Assembly (NCBI GenBank): GCA_013044365.1
Contig: JABEUP010000012.1
Coordinates: forward strand, 1 to 21,258
Origin: Acidimicrobiaceae bacterium
GTDB lineage: Bacteria; Actinomycetota; Acidimicrobiia; Acidimicrobiales; Acidimicrobiaceae
DNA: 21,258 bases
Direction of reading: 5' to 3'
Both the position numbers and the translations under genes were made by a program. Numbering within the stretch: position 1 is the first letter of the stretch; the number at the start of each line of letters is the position of its first letter. Below, piece after piece: positions 8,003 through 14,878 of the stretch. A model generated the notes under the pieces. It searched no databases. It was not told where the DNA came from and was given only the letters and a program-made list of their open reading frames with translations.

Positions 8003-8050
8003 CCGTCCTCTCTTTCCCTCCGTCTCTCATATGTCTAAGGTTATAGACTT
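8003..8050. promoter_or_regulatory. Compact divergent promoter region between carboxylase alpha subunit and birA
   Basis: Only 48 bp separate the two divergent start codons. On the minus strand TATAAC (8045-8040) matches the -10 consensus at 5 of 6 positions. On the plus strand TAAGGT (8036-8041) fits TANNNT and lies 9 bases before the birA ATG; TAAGG could alternatively be a weak ribosome binding site. The two candidate -10 elements overlap by two bases, so the promoters may be mutually exclusive. No inverted repeat suggesting a biotin repressor operator was seen. Confidence 0.4.
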
Positions 8051-8845
8051 ATGACCGAAATAAAAATTCCGATCCCCGCCCAGCCAGATAATTTCTGGTG
8101 TTTTCGTCATTTGGATGAGGTCGACTCTACGAATAGAGTTGTATCAGATCTAGCGAAACAAGGTCTTTCGGAGGGCCAAATCATACTAGCAGATCATCAA
8201 ATTGCTGGCCGCGGACGTTTGGATCGTGATTGGATCGATATCCCCGGCAGCTCTGTTTTGATGTCAGTGCTTCTGCGCCCAAAAATTGGCGCACAATTTT
8301 TCTTTTTAATTACCTCTGCGCTTTCTTTGGCTGCTTTGCAGGTGCTTGAAGCAAAATATTCAATATCATGCAAGCTTAAATGGCCGAATGATGTAATGGT
8401 TTCAGATAAGAAAATTGCAGGAGTATTAGCTGAGGCAGCATTTGAGGGTGCTGAGAATGTGTGGGTCGTGGTTGGCATAGGACTAAATTGCTTACAAAGT
8501 GAGCAGGATCTCGCAAGACTGGGTCGTGGCGCTACTTCGATCTTTGTCGAATCTGGGGTGATGTTGGATAAGGAAGAACGGGTGGATCTATCGAAACAAA
8601 TTGCCAGCAAGTTTGCGTCCCTTTATCTTTCCCTGGAGGATTCAGGCGGTCGAATTGCCCTAGCAAGCCTATACCGAAATTCGTGTGACACCATTGGCAA
8701 GCTCGTAAGAGTTGAAATGCCGGACGATATCGTGGTCGGAGTCGCGTCAGACATCTCAGTTGAGGGGAATCTGCTTGTCCAAACCGATTCGTGTCTTAGA
8801 GCCATTGCAGCCGGAGATGTAATACATTTACGAAAAACCTCTTAG
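8051..8845 (+). CDS. birA: Biotin--[acetyl-CoA-carboxylase] ligase, catalytic domain only
   Basis: Biotin protein ligase, 264 residues. It makes biotinyl-5'-AMP from biotin and ATP and transfers biotin to the target Lys of BCCP, here most likely Lys552 of the divergent carboxylase. DEVDSTN (22-28) opens the catalytic domain; GRGRLDRDW (53-61) is the biotinyl-AMP-binding loop; KWPNDVMVSDKKIAGVL (110-126) holds the conserved catalytic Lys; VGIGLN (141-146) is another core motif. The C-terminal ~50 residues form the small SH3-like domain. There is no N-terminal helix-turn-helix, so this is a group I ligase without repressor function. By eye the gene is more A/T-rich than its neighbours (runs such as AATTTTTCTTTTTAATTAC), which may only reflect local drift. 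Confidence 0.92.
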   Translation: MTEIKIPIPAQPDNFWCFRHLDEVDSTNRVVSDLAKQGLSEGQIILADHQIAGRGRLDRDWIDIPGSSVLMSVLLRPKIGAQFFFLITSALSLAALQVLEAKYSISCKLKWPNDVMVSDKKIAGVLAEAAFEGAENVWVVVGIGLNCLQSEQDLARLGRGATSIFVESGVMLDKEERVDLSKQIASKFASLYLSLEDSGGRIALASLYRNSCDTIGKLVRVEMPDDIVVGVASDISVEGNLLVQTDSCLRAIAAGDVIHLRKTS

Positions 8846-8960
8846 CGGTCTGAAGGTGGTTCTGTCCGATCATTGTGATGTGAAGTGAAGTTGTACGTCG
8901 GGATTCAAAAATTTCGCAGCCAATGAGGGAAATCGACGGAATCTTGGAGTGCGAGTAGGG

Positions 8961-8966
8961 TAGGTT
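8961..8966 (+). promoter_or_regulatory. Candidate -10 hexamer TAGGTT for rmlA
   Basis: In the 128-bp gap before rmlA, TAGGTT fits the TANNNT pattern and predicts a transcription start near 8973, one base before the GTG at 8974. The gap has no strong Shine-Dalgarno; the only alternative is the AGG inside this same hexamer. No -35 box is evident, and no small gene is supported in the gap. Confidence 0.35.
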
Positions 8967-8973
8967 AACATCC

Positions 8974-10056
8974 GTGGTAAATCCAATTAAAGGTCTAGTC
9001 CTGGCGGGCGGAACGGGTACCCGCCTGCGGCCGATCACGCATACCTCAGCTAAGCAGCTGGTTCCCCTTGCCAATAAGCCGATTCTCTTCTACGGATTGG
9101 AGTCATTGGCAAATGCCGGAGTTACGGAAATTGCCATGATAGTTGGCGATACCAGGGAAGAGGTAATGGCGGCGGTCGGCGACGGGTCTCTTTTTGGTCT
9201 GAAAGTTACCTACATCCATCAAGAAAAGCCCCTGGGATTGGCACATTGCGTGTTGATGGCCCGGGATATCCTGGCAGACTCGGATTTCATCATGTACCTG
9301 GGTGACAACTTCATCCGCGATGGGGTGGAATCGTTTGTGGAAAGCTTTTCGTACCGTACTGATGGAACGAATGCCCAGATCCTTCTGGCGAGAGTTCCGG
9401 ATCCGCAAAGATTCGGGGTTGCCACCTTGGACAACGAAGGAAATGTGGTTTATCTGGTTGAAAAGCCAAAAGATCCTAAATCGAATCTGGCTCTTGTTGG
9501 CGTCTACCTCTTCGATTCATCAATACACGAGGCGGTCAAATCGATAGTTCCCTCGGCTCGGGGGGAACTCGAAATTACAGATGCGATCCAGTGGTTGATA
9601 AACAATGGGAAGAAGGTTAAGGCTCACATAGTCGAGGGTTACTGGAAAGATCTTGGGGAGCCGGAAGCCTTACTTGAAGGCAACCGTCTGGTGCTTGAGT
9701 CCATAGAGCGGAGTATCAAGGGCAATGTGGATGAATCCTCCACATTGGATGGACGCGTAGTTCTTGAGGCTGGCGCGGCGGTAGTCCGTTCGATAATTCG
9801 CGGTCCGGCTGTCATCGGCAAGGATGCGGTTATCACTGACAGTTTCATTGGCCCCTTTACCTCGGTGGCCGCTAATTGCGTTATAGAATCTAGCGAAGTA
9901 GAGCACTCGATAATTTTGAACGGAAGCCGTATTACCAATATTCACCGCCTGGAAGGATCGATCATTGGAAAGTCAGTGGTAGTGGCAAAGACTGAACGGC
10001 GACCTTTGGCTACCCGTCTTGTCGTGGGTGATCATTCCAGAATTGACCTGGTTTAA
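8974..10056 (+). CDS. rmlA: Glucose-1-phosphate thymidylyltransferase, long form
   Basis: Converts glucose-1-phosphate and dTTP to dTDP-glucose, the first step of the dTDP-L-rhamnose pathway. Of 360 residues, 1-235 form the nucleotidyltransferase domain: LAGGTGTRLRP (10-20), Lys27 in SAKQLVP, QEKPLGLAHC (83-92), YLGDN (108-112) and WKDLGEPEALLEGN. The last ~110 residues have hexapeptide-like repeats (for example GPAVIGKDAVITDSFIGPF) that should fold as a left-handed beta-helix. This places it in the long RmlA subfamily (StrD-like) rather than the ~290-residue E. coli RmlA form. GTG start: the nucleotide-binding motif begins only 9 residues later, so there is little room for another start. First gene of the rml block; it ends 83 bp before rmlB. 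Confidence 0.9.
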   Translation: MVNPIKGLVLAGGTGTRLRPITHTSAKQLVPLANKPILFYGLESLANAGVTEIAMIVGDTREEVMAAVGDGSLFGLKVTYIHQEKPLGLAHCVLMARDILADSDFIMYLGDNFIRDGVESFVESFSYRTDGTNAQILLARVPDPQRFGVATLDNEGNVVYLVEKPKDPKSNLALVGVYLFDSSIHEAVKSIVPSARGELEITDAIQWLINNGKKVKAHIVEGYWKDLGEPEALLEGNRLVLESIERSIKGNVDESSTLDGRVVLEAGAAVVRSIIRGPAVIGKDAVITDSFIGPFTSVAANCVIESSEVEHSIILNGSRITNIHRLEGSIIGKSVVVAKTERRPLATRLVVGDHSRIDLV

Positions 10057-10073
10057 ACAGAATTCAAGAGGCA

Positions 10074-10088
10074 ATGCGATTATCGCAT
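10074..10088. repeat. Perfect 15-bp palindrome between rmlA and rmlB
   Basis: ATGCGAT (10074-10080), a central T (10081) and ATCGCAT (10082-10088) form a perfect inverted repeat. As RNA it could make only a 5-bp stem with a 5-base loop and no T-run follows, so a terminator is unlikely. An operator for a dimeric repressor acting on the rmlB-rmlD-glycosyltransferase genes is possible. No second copy was noticed in the window. Confidence 0.4.
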
Positions 10089-10139
10089 CCAAACTACTCT
10101 GGCTAGGCCGCAGGTATCGGAATTCGTAGGAGAACGTAG

Positions 10140-11153
10140 ATGAGGTTGATGGTTACAGGCGGAGCCGGATTTATCGGTTCCAATTTTGTCAGGTATTGGA
10201 TTGAAAATCATCCAGGGGACCAAGTCGTTGTTTTTGACGCACTGACCTATGCCGGCAGCCTTTCATCCCTTGTCGATTTGGAAGGTTCATATAAGTTCGT
10301 ACATGCAGATATTGGAAATACGGAATTGGCGAGATCCGCTATACAAGATAACAAGATTGAGGTCGTGGTCAATTTCGCCGCTGAGTCCCACAATTCATTA
10401 GCGATTCTTGATCCAAGCAAATTCTTCAAGACAAATGTCATGGGAACCCAAGGGCTGCTGGAGGCATGCCGACACAGCGATATCGAGCGGTTTCACCACG
10501 TGTCCACCTGCGAGGTTTATGGCGATTTGGAGCTGGATTCTCCGGATGCATTCACAGAATTTTCGCCTTATTTGCCCCGGACTCCATACAACGCTTCAAA
10601 GGCAGGAGCGGATCATGCCGTCAGGGCATACCACCTTACATTTGGAGTGCCCATTTCCATAACAAACTGCTCCAACAACTACGGACGATACCAATTTCCG
10701 GAGAAGGTTATTCCTTTATTTGTCACTAATGCCCTAGATGATAAGCCACTGCCTTTATATGCATCGACACAGAACAAAAGGGAGTGGATACACGCTCTCG
10801 ACCACGCTGCGGCCATAGATGCTGTGATAAATAAAGGTAAGCCGGGGGAGACTTATCACGTTGGAACGGGAGTAGAAAAGAGTATTGAGGAGATTGCCAA
10901 TCTGGTACTCGACGGACTTTCAAAGCCTAGAAGTTTGAAAACGATTGTTCCGGACAGGCCCAGCCACGACCGAAGATACCTGCTCGATTCCTCGAAGATC
11001 CGCAGCGAACTCGGATGGGAACCTGCAGTTGGTTTCGAGGATGGCCTTCGCGATGTAATCGATTGGTATAAGCAGAATCGATCCTGGTGGGAGCCTCTAA
11101 AGGCAAAGGCACCCGTAGTCGAAGGCCAGTCCTGGTCGCAAAGTTCCTCGTAA
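10140..11153 (+). CDS. rmlB: dTDP-glucose 4,6-dehydratase homologue with Asp-to-Cys change in the active site
   Basis: Extended SDR enzyme of 337 residues, expected to convert dTDP-glucose to dTDP-4-keto-6-deoxyglucose with bound NAD+. TGGAGFIGS (6-14) binds the cofactor; Tyr150 and Lys154 in PYNASKAGAD are the SDR pair; NCSNNYGRYQFPEKVIPLF is a clear dehydratase signature. Canonical RmlB has STDEVYGDL, where Asp and Glu drive water elimination. Here it reads STCEVYGDL: Cys124 (codon TGC, 10509-10511) replaces Asp, while Glu125 is kept. The usual ESHVDRS is also changed, to ESHNSLA. The rest of the protein is intact, so a diverged subfamily is likelier than a dead gene. AGGAGA (10128-10133), 6 bases upstream, fixes the start. 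It is followed closely by rmlD. An altered sugar product cannot be excluded. Confidence 0.85.
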   Translation: MRLMVTGGAGFIGSNFVRYWIENHPGDQVVVFDALTYAGSLSSLVDLEGSYKFVHADIGNTELARSAIQDNKIEVVVNFAAESHNSLAILDPSKFFKTNVMGTQGLLEACRHSDIERFHHVSTCEVYGDLELDSPDAFTEFSPYLPRTPYNASKAGADHAVRAYHLTFGVPISITNCSNNYGRYQFPEKVIPLFVTNALDDKPLPLYASTQNKREWIHALDHAAAIDAVINKGKPGETYHVGTGVEKSIEEIANLVLDGLSKPRSLKTIVPDRPSHDRRYLLDSSKIRSELGWEPAVGFEDGLRDVIDWYKQNRSWWEPLKAKAPVVEGQSWSQSSS

Positions 11154-11169
11154 TGCAAAGGACAATCAA

Positions 11170-12030
11170 TTGGGCCTCAAGGTAATGATAACAGGTGGTT
11201 CCGGCCAAGTTGGAAGCGAACTGGTAAAATCATTGCTCGGTAACGACAGAATTGAGGATGTTTCTGCTCCCAGTTCGGAGGAACTCAGCCTCTCCTCGAG
11301 GGAGTCGGTGTTTGATTCCGTGGGCCTCATGCGGCCTGATTGGATAATTCATATTGGCGCATGGACACAAGTGGATGCTTGTGAAGACAATCCCGAGAAA
11401 GCATTCCTGGTAAACGGGCTCGGTACCAGGTTCGTAGTACAAGCTGCGGAGCAAGTTGGTTCCAGGGTCTGCTATTTATCAACTGATTACGTTTTTGATG
11501 GCACTTCAAGACGTCCTTACCGTGAGTGGGATCAAGTGGGCCCTAGAACCGTATACGGGGCGTCAAAACTTGCCGGGGAGATGGAAACCAGACCCAGTGA
11601 CTTAATAGTGCGAACGTCCTGGGTTATGGGAGTATTTGGACAAAACATGGCTAAAACTTTGATTCGTCTGGCAAGGGCGGGAGGCACGCATCGTTTTGTA
11701 AAAGATCAGATCGGAACTCCGACGATTGTTTCCGATCTAGTCAGTTCTCTGACAGAGCTTTTCCTCGAGGGACACAGTGGTATTTTCCATATATCTAATT
11801 CCGGTCAAACCTCGTGGTACGAAGTGGCTCGTTTCGTTTTCGAGAAATTGGGTGAGGATCCTGAACGAATTTTACCGATATCCACTTCTGAATTATCCGG
11901 CTACAAGGCACCGAGACCAATGTATTCGGTTCTGGATAATTGCGCCTTGCGCGGTAGTGGATTGGATGATTTGCCGGCGTGGCAGGATTCGCTGGCTGGT
12001 TTGATTGCCAAGCTTGCCGGAGCGGATTAG
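11170..12030 (+). CDS. rmlD: dTDP-4-dehydrorhamnose reductase
   Basis: SDR enzyme of 286 residues; the last step of dTDP-L-rhamnose synthesis, reducing dTDP-4-dehydro-L-rhamnose with NAD(P)H. ITGGSGQVGSEL (7-18) is the dinucleotide-binding loop; STDYVFDGT (104-112) and YGASKLAGE (129-137, with Tyr129 and Lys133) are the family's active-site signatures; VRTSWVMG near 146-153 is also typical. The start is TTG at 11170, supported by AAAGGA (11157-11162) 7 bases upstream; an internal ATG at 11185 would leave too long a spacer and sits within the Rossmann strand. It lies 16 bp after rmlB and 3 bp before the glycosyltransferase, so these three are probably one transcript. The epimerase RmlC that should precede it in the pathway is absent from the window. 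Confidence 0.92.
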   Translation: MGLKVMITGGSGQVGSELVKSLLGNDRIEDVSAPSSEELSLSSRESVFDSVGLMRPDWIIHIGAWTQVDACEDNPEKAFLVNGLGTRFVVQAAEQVGSRVCYLSTDYVFDGTSRRPYREWDQVGPRTVYGASKLAGEMETRPSDLIVRTSWVMGVFGQNMAKTLIRLARAGGTHRFVKDQIGTPTIVSDLVSSLTELFLEGHSGIFHISNSGQTSWYEVARFVFEKLGEDPERILPISTSELSGYKAPRPMYSVLDNCALRGSGLDDLPAWQDSLAGLIAKLAGAD

Positions 12031-12033
12031 ATC

Positions 12034-12918
12034 ATGGTGGCCAGGGTTGTTGAGGCGGTGGTAGTCAACTATAATGCTGGAGTTCACCTTGAGGCGGCTG
12101 TGAAGTCTCTGCTCGATGATGGCGTCGAGCGAGTCTGGATCGTGGACAATGCCTCGGAGGACGGTTCCAGTTCATTTGCCGATAATACCGATGTGCGTGT
12201 GTCGGTCGTTGACCCTGGCGGGAATCTTGGATATGGGCGCGGTGCAAATCTGGGATTCCAGAAAACTGATTCGAGCTACGTAATTATCAGTAATCCAGAT
12301 ATCGAGGTTCTACCCGGGACGTTGTTAAGTTTGATAAAGGACTTAGAGGCGGATCGAAAACGTGTGCTGGTCGGACCCCAGCTTGTTAATTCCGATGGGT
12401 CGGTATATCCGTCAGTGAGATATTTTCCAAGCTTATTGGATGCCGGAGGTCATGCCATCATGGGGCAGGTGTTCCCCAACAACAGATTCACAAGAAGATA
12501 CAGAATGCTTGATGTTGATCATTCTGCATCGTTTGACGCGGACTGGGTATCCGGAGCGTTTTTTCTGGTTCGTTCAGATGCGTTCCGCGAGGTCGGGGGA
12601 TTCAACCCCCAGTTCTTCATGTACCTTGAGGATGTATTTCTCTGTCGGTCTTTGGGAAAGCTTGGCTACCAAGTCCGGTTTTGTGGCGTTGCTGTGGTGC
12701 GGCACGTGCAAGGGCTGACGACGGCGTCTAGGCCGCTCAGAATGATTCTTGCTCACCACAAGTCGCTTTGGACCTACGCCAAATTAACTAATCAGGGCTG
12801 GAGGAAAATAGGACTCCTGCCTGTGGGTCTAGGAGTTCTTTTAAGGCTTTTGATCTCAGTTATTCTTAGTTTTTCGGATCGAAAGGCAAAAAAAACTGAC
12901 TCTGATTTAACTAAGTAA
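12034..12918 (+). CDS. wbbL: GT2-family glycosyltransferase, WbbL-like (probable rhamnosyltransferase)
   Basis: Inverting GT-A glycosyltransferase of 294 residues. VVNYNAG (10-16), DNASEDGS (38-45), GNLGYGRGAN (63-72), the metal-binding SNPD (86-89), DADWVSGAFFLVR (168-180) and FFMYLEDVFLC (194-204) are the full motif set of the WbbL group. Mycobacterial WbbL adds L-rhamnose from dTDP-L-rhamnose to GlcNAc-PP-decaprenol to build the linker between peptidoglycan and arabinogalactan. Position directly after rmlD, as in mycobacteria, supports a rhamnosyltransferase role, but the acceptor is inferred. A hydrophobic stretch at about 262-281 near the C-terminus may anchor it to the inner face of the membrane, followed by a Lys-rich tail. 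GGAG (12019-12022) lies 11 bases before the start. Confidence 0.8.
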   Translation: MVARVVEAVVVNYNAGVHLEAAVKSLLDDGVERVWIVDNASEDGSSSFADNTDVRVSVVDPGGNLGYGRGANLGFQKTDSSYVIISNPDIEVLPGTLLSLIKDLEADRKRVLVGPQLVNSDGSVYPSVRYFPSLLDAGGHAIMGQVFPNNRFTRRYRMLDVDHSASFDADWVSGAFFLVRSDAFREVGGFNPQFFMYLEDVFLCRSLGKLGYQVRFCGVAVVRHVQGLTTASRPLRMILAHHKSLWTYAKLTNQGWRKIGLLPVGLGVLLRLLISVILSFSDRKAKKTDSDLTK

Positions 12919-12952
12919 GGGAAATTAGTACTTATTCGGGTCAAACTGGGGC

Positions 12953-12958
12953 TAGCCT
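12953..12958 (+). promoter_or_regulatory. Candidate -10 hexamer TAGCCT before the membrane-anchored protein gene
   Basis: In the 49-bp gap after the glycosyltransferase, TAGCCT fits TANNNT and predicts a start near 12965, three bases before the ATG at 12968. There is no Shine-Dalgarno at usable distance. An out-of-frame ATG at 12961 opens a four-codon reading frame (MRHG, stop at 12973-12975) overlapping the true start; it would be translated only if transcription began upstream of 12961. Confidence 0.35.
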
Positions 12959-12967
12959 AAATGCGTC

Positions 12968-13723
12968 ATGGCTAAGGGTTCTATTGGTAAACAAGTGGCT
13001 CGCGCTGCAGCAACTGGCGGGGGTCGTACATCAAGGGGCGAAATTCCACTGGGATTTTACAGCGCCCTCGCATTGATAAGTATTGTCGGGGTCTTTTTGG
13101 TTGGTTACTCCCGGTATGAATTGCAGCATCCAGTTTCGAAACCGGTTGTTCATCCGGTTATAGGGGATAACTGGAATTTTTCGTTTGGAATTTACGACTG
13201 TAGTAGCTTCGTACCAAACCTACCGGCATTAGCCGCCTCATCCAAGTCGTCATTTTCGACCTCGGGTAATGGTATCGTCAATCTGTCCCCGAAGGTGTCG
13301 GCCGACGAAGGTACCGGAGCGACTCTCGGAAAGTTTTCCAGCAGCTTTAAGGGAGTTAAGTTCACGTCATCATCGATTACGATTCCATCCAAGGGGACAA
13401 TCAAAGCTGGTGCATCCTGCAACGGGAAGCCTACTCAGCTGGAAACTGCTGTATGGAGTTCAATATTGGCAACGTCTCCCAAAATATACACCGGGGATCC
13501 GTCAAAGGTAGTGATTTCCAGTAACGACGAGCTTATTACAGTTGGACTAGTACCGAAAGGAGCGTCGTTGCCCAAGCCGCCATCCGCTTCTCAGCTGGCG
13601 AACGTATCTGCGACGACGACAACTGCCGCTCCGGCAATCACGAGCACCACTTCGGCACAGAAATCAAGCTCCACCACCACAACTTCAAAAGGTTCCTCCA
13701 CGACAACTTCTTCGGCCGGATAA
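12968..13723 (+). CDS. Membrane-anchored extracytoplasmic protein with Ser/Thr-rich tail, function unknown
   Basis: A 251-residue protein with a basic N-terminus (residues 1-27), one transmembrane segment (about 28-47, FYSALALISIVGVFLVGY), an outside domain (about 50-205) and a low-complexity Ser/Thr/Ala tail (about 212-251). The positive-inside rule puts the C-terminus outside. Cys78 (GIYDC) and Cys151 (ASCNGKP) could form a disulfide. The layout recalls an actinobacterial hypothetical family with the same anchor, a DHWHAAYG-x-x-x-C segment and a GIHTHGDGxIHIHP segment. Here those read DNWNFSFGIYDC (67-78) and STSGNGIVNLSP (97-108), so the histidines are replaced by Asn, Ser and similar residues. 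This family recall was not checked by search. The position between wbbL and the mannose guanylyltransferase suggests an envelope role. No function is assigned. Confidence 0.72.
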   Translation: MAKGSIGKQVARAAATGGGRTSRGEIPLGFYSALALISIVGVFLVGYSRYELQHPVSKPVVHPVIGDNWNFSFGIYDCSSFVPNLPALAASSKSSFSTSGNGIVNLSPKVSADEGTGATLGKFSSSFKGVKFTSSSITIPSKGTIKAGASCNGKPTQLETAVWSSILATSPKIYTGDPSKVVISSNDELITVGLVPKGASLPKPPSASQLANVSATTTTAAPAITSTTSAQKSSSTTTTSKGSSTTTSSAG

Positions 13724-13801
13724 TTCAATTAAGCGATGACACCGCAGTCGTGCGTACCTTCGATAATTAAATGCAACTGGGCGTCTGAGGGGTTTTAGTC
13801 A

Positions 13802-14878
13802 ATGAAGGCAATTATCTTGGTTGGGGGCGAGGGCACTCGATTGAGGCCCTTGACCTTGGATACCCCGAAACAGATGCTCGAAGTCGCCGGTATTTCCATG
13901 CTTGATAGGGTAGTGAGCCGTCTAGCGTTTTTCGGAGTTACAGAAGTGGTGTTGTCTCTGGGTTACCGGCCAGATGTTTTTATTGACGCCTATCCGGACG
14001 GTTATATTCATGAGGTCAAATTGACTTACGCTGTGGAACCTGAGCTTTTGGATACCGCTGGTGCGATTCGGTTTGCTGCCAATGAGGCTGGGATAGAAGA
14101 GACGATGATCGTGGTCAACGGAGATGTTTTATCCGACATACCAGTTGACCACTTGCTCGAAATGCACCGGGACAGAGGCGGTCTTGCTACTATCGCACTT
14201 GTTTCGGTAGCGGATCCTTCGGCATATGGAGTGGTATCGACTGACGATGATGGCAAAGTTGCCGCATTCATCGAGAAGCCGGCACCTGGTAGCGCGCCAA
14301 CCAATTTCATCAATGCCGGGACCTATGTGTTGGACCCGGGTATTTTAGATTTGATTGCCCCGGGCAGACGTGTTTCGATCGAAAAGGAAATATTCCCCCT
14401 ACTGGCCGAGAATGGCCAATTGTATGCCATGGGATATGGGTGTTATTGGATCGACGCTGGAACACCCAAGACCTTTCTTGAGGCTTCACTGGACATAGTC
14501 CGGGGAAAGTTTTCTGCTCCGTTACCGGCGAGCTTTGAATCAGATGGCAATGGCAATTGGAGCTGTCCTCACTCGGTTATCGAGGGTGATATTTTGCCCT
14601 ATTCGTACATCGGTCACAACGCCCACATTGCAGTGGGATCTATTGTCGAAGCATCGGTGGTATCTGACGGCGCAAGTATCGGGGAGGGGGCACGGGTTCA
14701 CATGTCAGTGATCCTTCCGGGCGCCAAGGTGCACCCGGGTGCGATCGTGGCTAATTCCATTATTGGCTACAATGCGGTGATCCCGGTTGGGGCGTCCATT
14801 CTCGATGGTTCGGTTATTTCTCATAGGGCGTCCGTTTCGGAGGGTTCTACAATAAAAGGTCAGCGGATACCCACATGA
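13802..14878 (+). CDS. manC: Mannose-1-phosphate guanylyltransferase-like nucleotidyltransferase
   Basis: Sugar-phosphate nucleotidyltransferase of 358 residues, probably making GDP-mannose from mannose-1-phosphate and GTP. LVGGEGTRLRPLT (6-18), PKQMLEVAG (22-30), VVNGDVLSD (104-112), FIEKP (156-160), NAGTYVLDP (171-179), VSIEKEIFPLL (191-201) and WIDAGTP (216-222) match the group containing mycobacterial ManB/RmlA2 (Rv3264c). From about 255 a C-terminal hexapeptide beta-helix domain follows. The motif PKQ is RmlA-like where most mannose enzymes have PKP, so another NDP-sugar product is possible. GAGGGG (13787-13792), 9 bases upstream, supports the start. The 78-bp gap before it shows no clear promoter or terminator. 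It overlaps the next gene by 4 bp (ATGA), implying translational coupling. Its order after rmlD and wbbL is the mycobacterial order. Confidence 0.8.
   Translation: MKAIILVGGEGTRLRPLTLDTPKQMLEVAGISMLDRVVSRLAFFGVTEVVLSLGYRPDVFIDAYPDGYIHEVKLTYAVEPELLDTAGAIRFAANEAGIEETMIVVNGDVLSDIPVDHLLEMHRDRGGLATIALVSVADPSAYGVVSTDDDGKVAAFIEKPAPGSAPTNFINAGTYVLDPGILDLIAPGRRVSIEKEIFPLLAENGQLYAMGYGCYWIDAGTPKTFLEASLDIVRGKFSAPLPASFESDGNGNWSCPHSVIEGDILPYSYIGHNAHIAVGSIVEASVVSDGASIGEGARVHMSVILPGAKVHPGAIVANSIIGYNAVIPVGASILDGSVISHRASVSEGSTIKGQRIPT

Noticed and set aside
8921..8956. Eleven-codon frame (MREIDGILECE) in the gap before rmlA
   Set aside because: Very short, no ribosome binding site and no leader-peptide features such as runs of one amino acid.
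10051..10058. GTTTAAAC palindrome over the rmlA stop codon and two GAATTC sites in the rmlA-rmlB gap
   Set aside because: Short palindromes of this size are expected by chance; no repeat pattern or spacing suggests function.
13605..13720. Thr/Ser codon run that could be taken for a DNA tandem repeat
   Set aside because: No regular unit length; it encodes the low-complexity tail of the membrane-anchored protein.
13734..13758. Weak stem ATGAC/GTCGT before the mannose guanylyltransferase
   Set aside because: Only 5 pairs including a G-T wobble and no T-tract; not a credible terminator.
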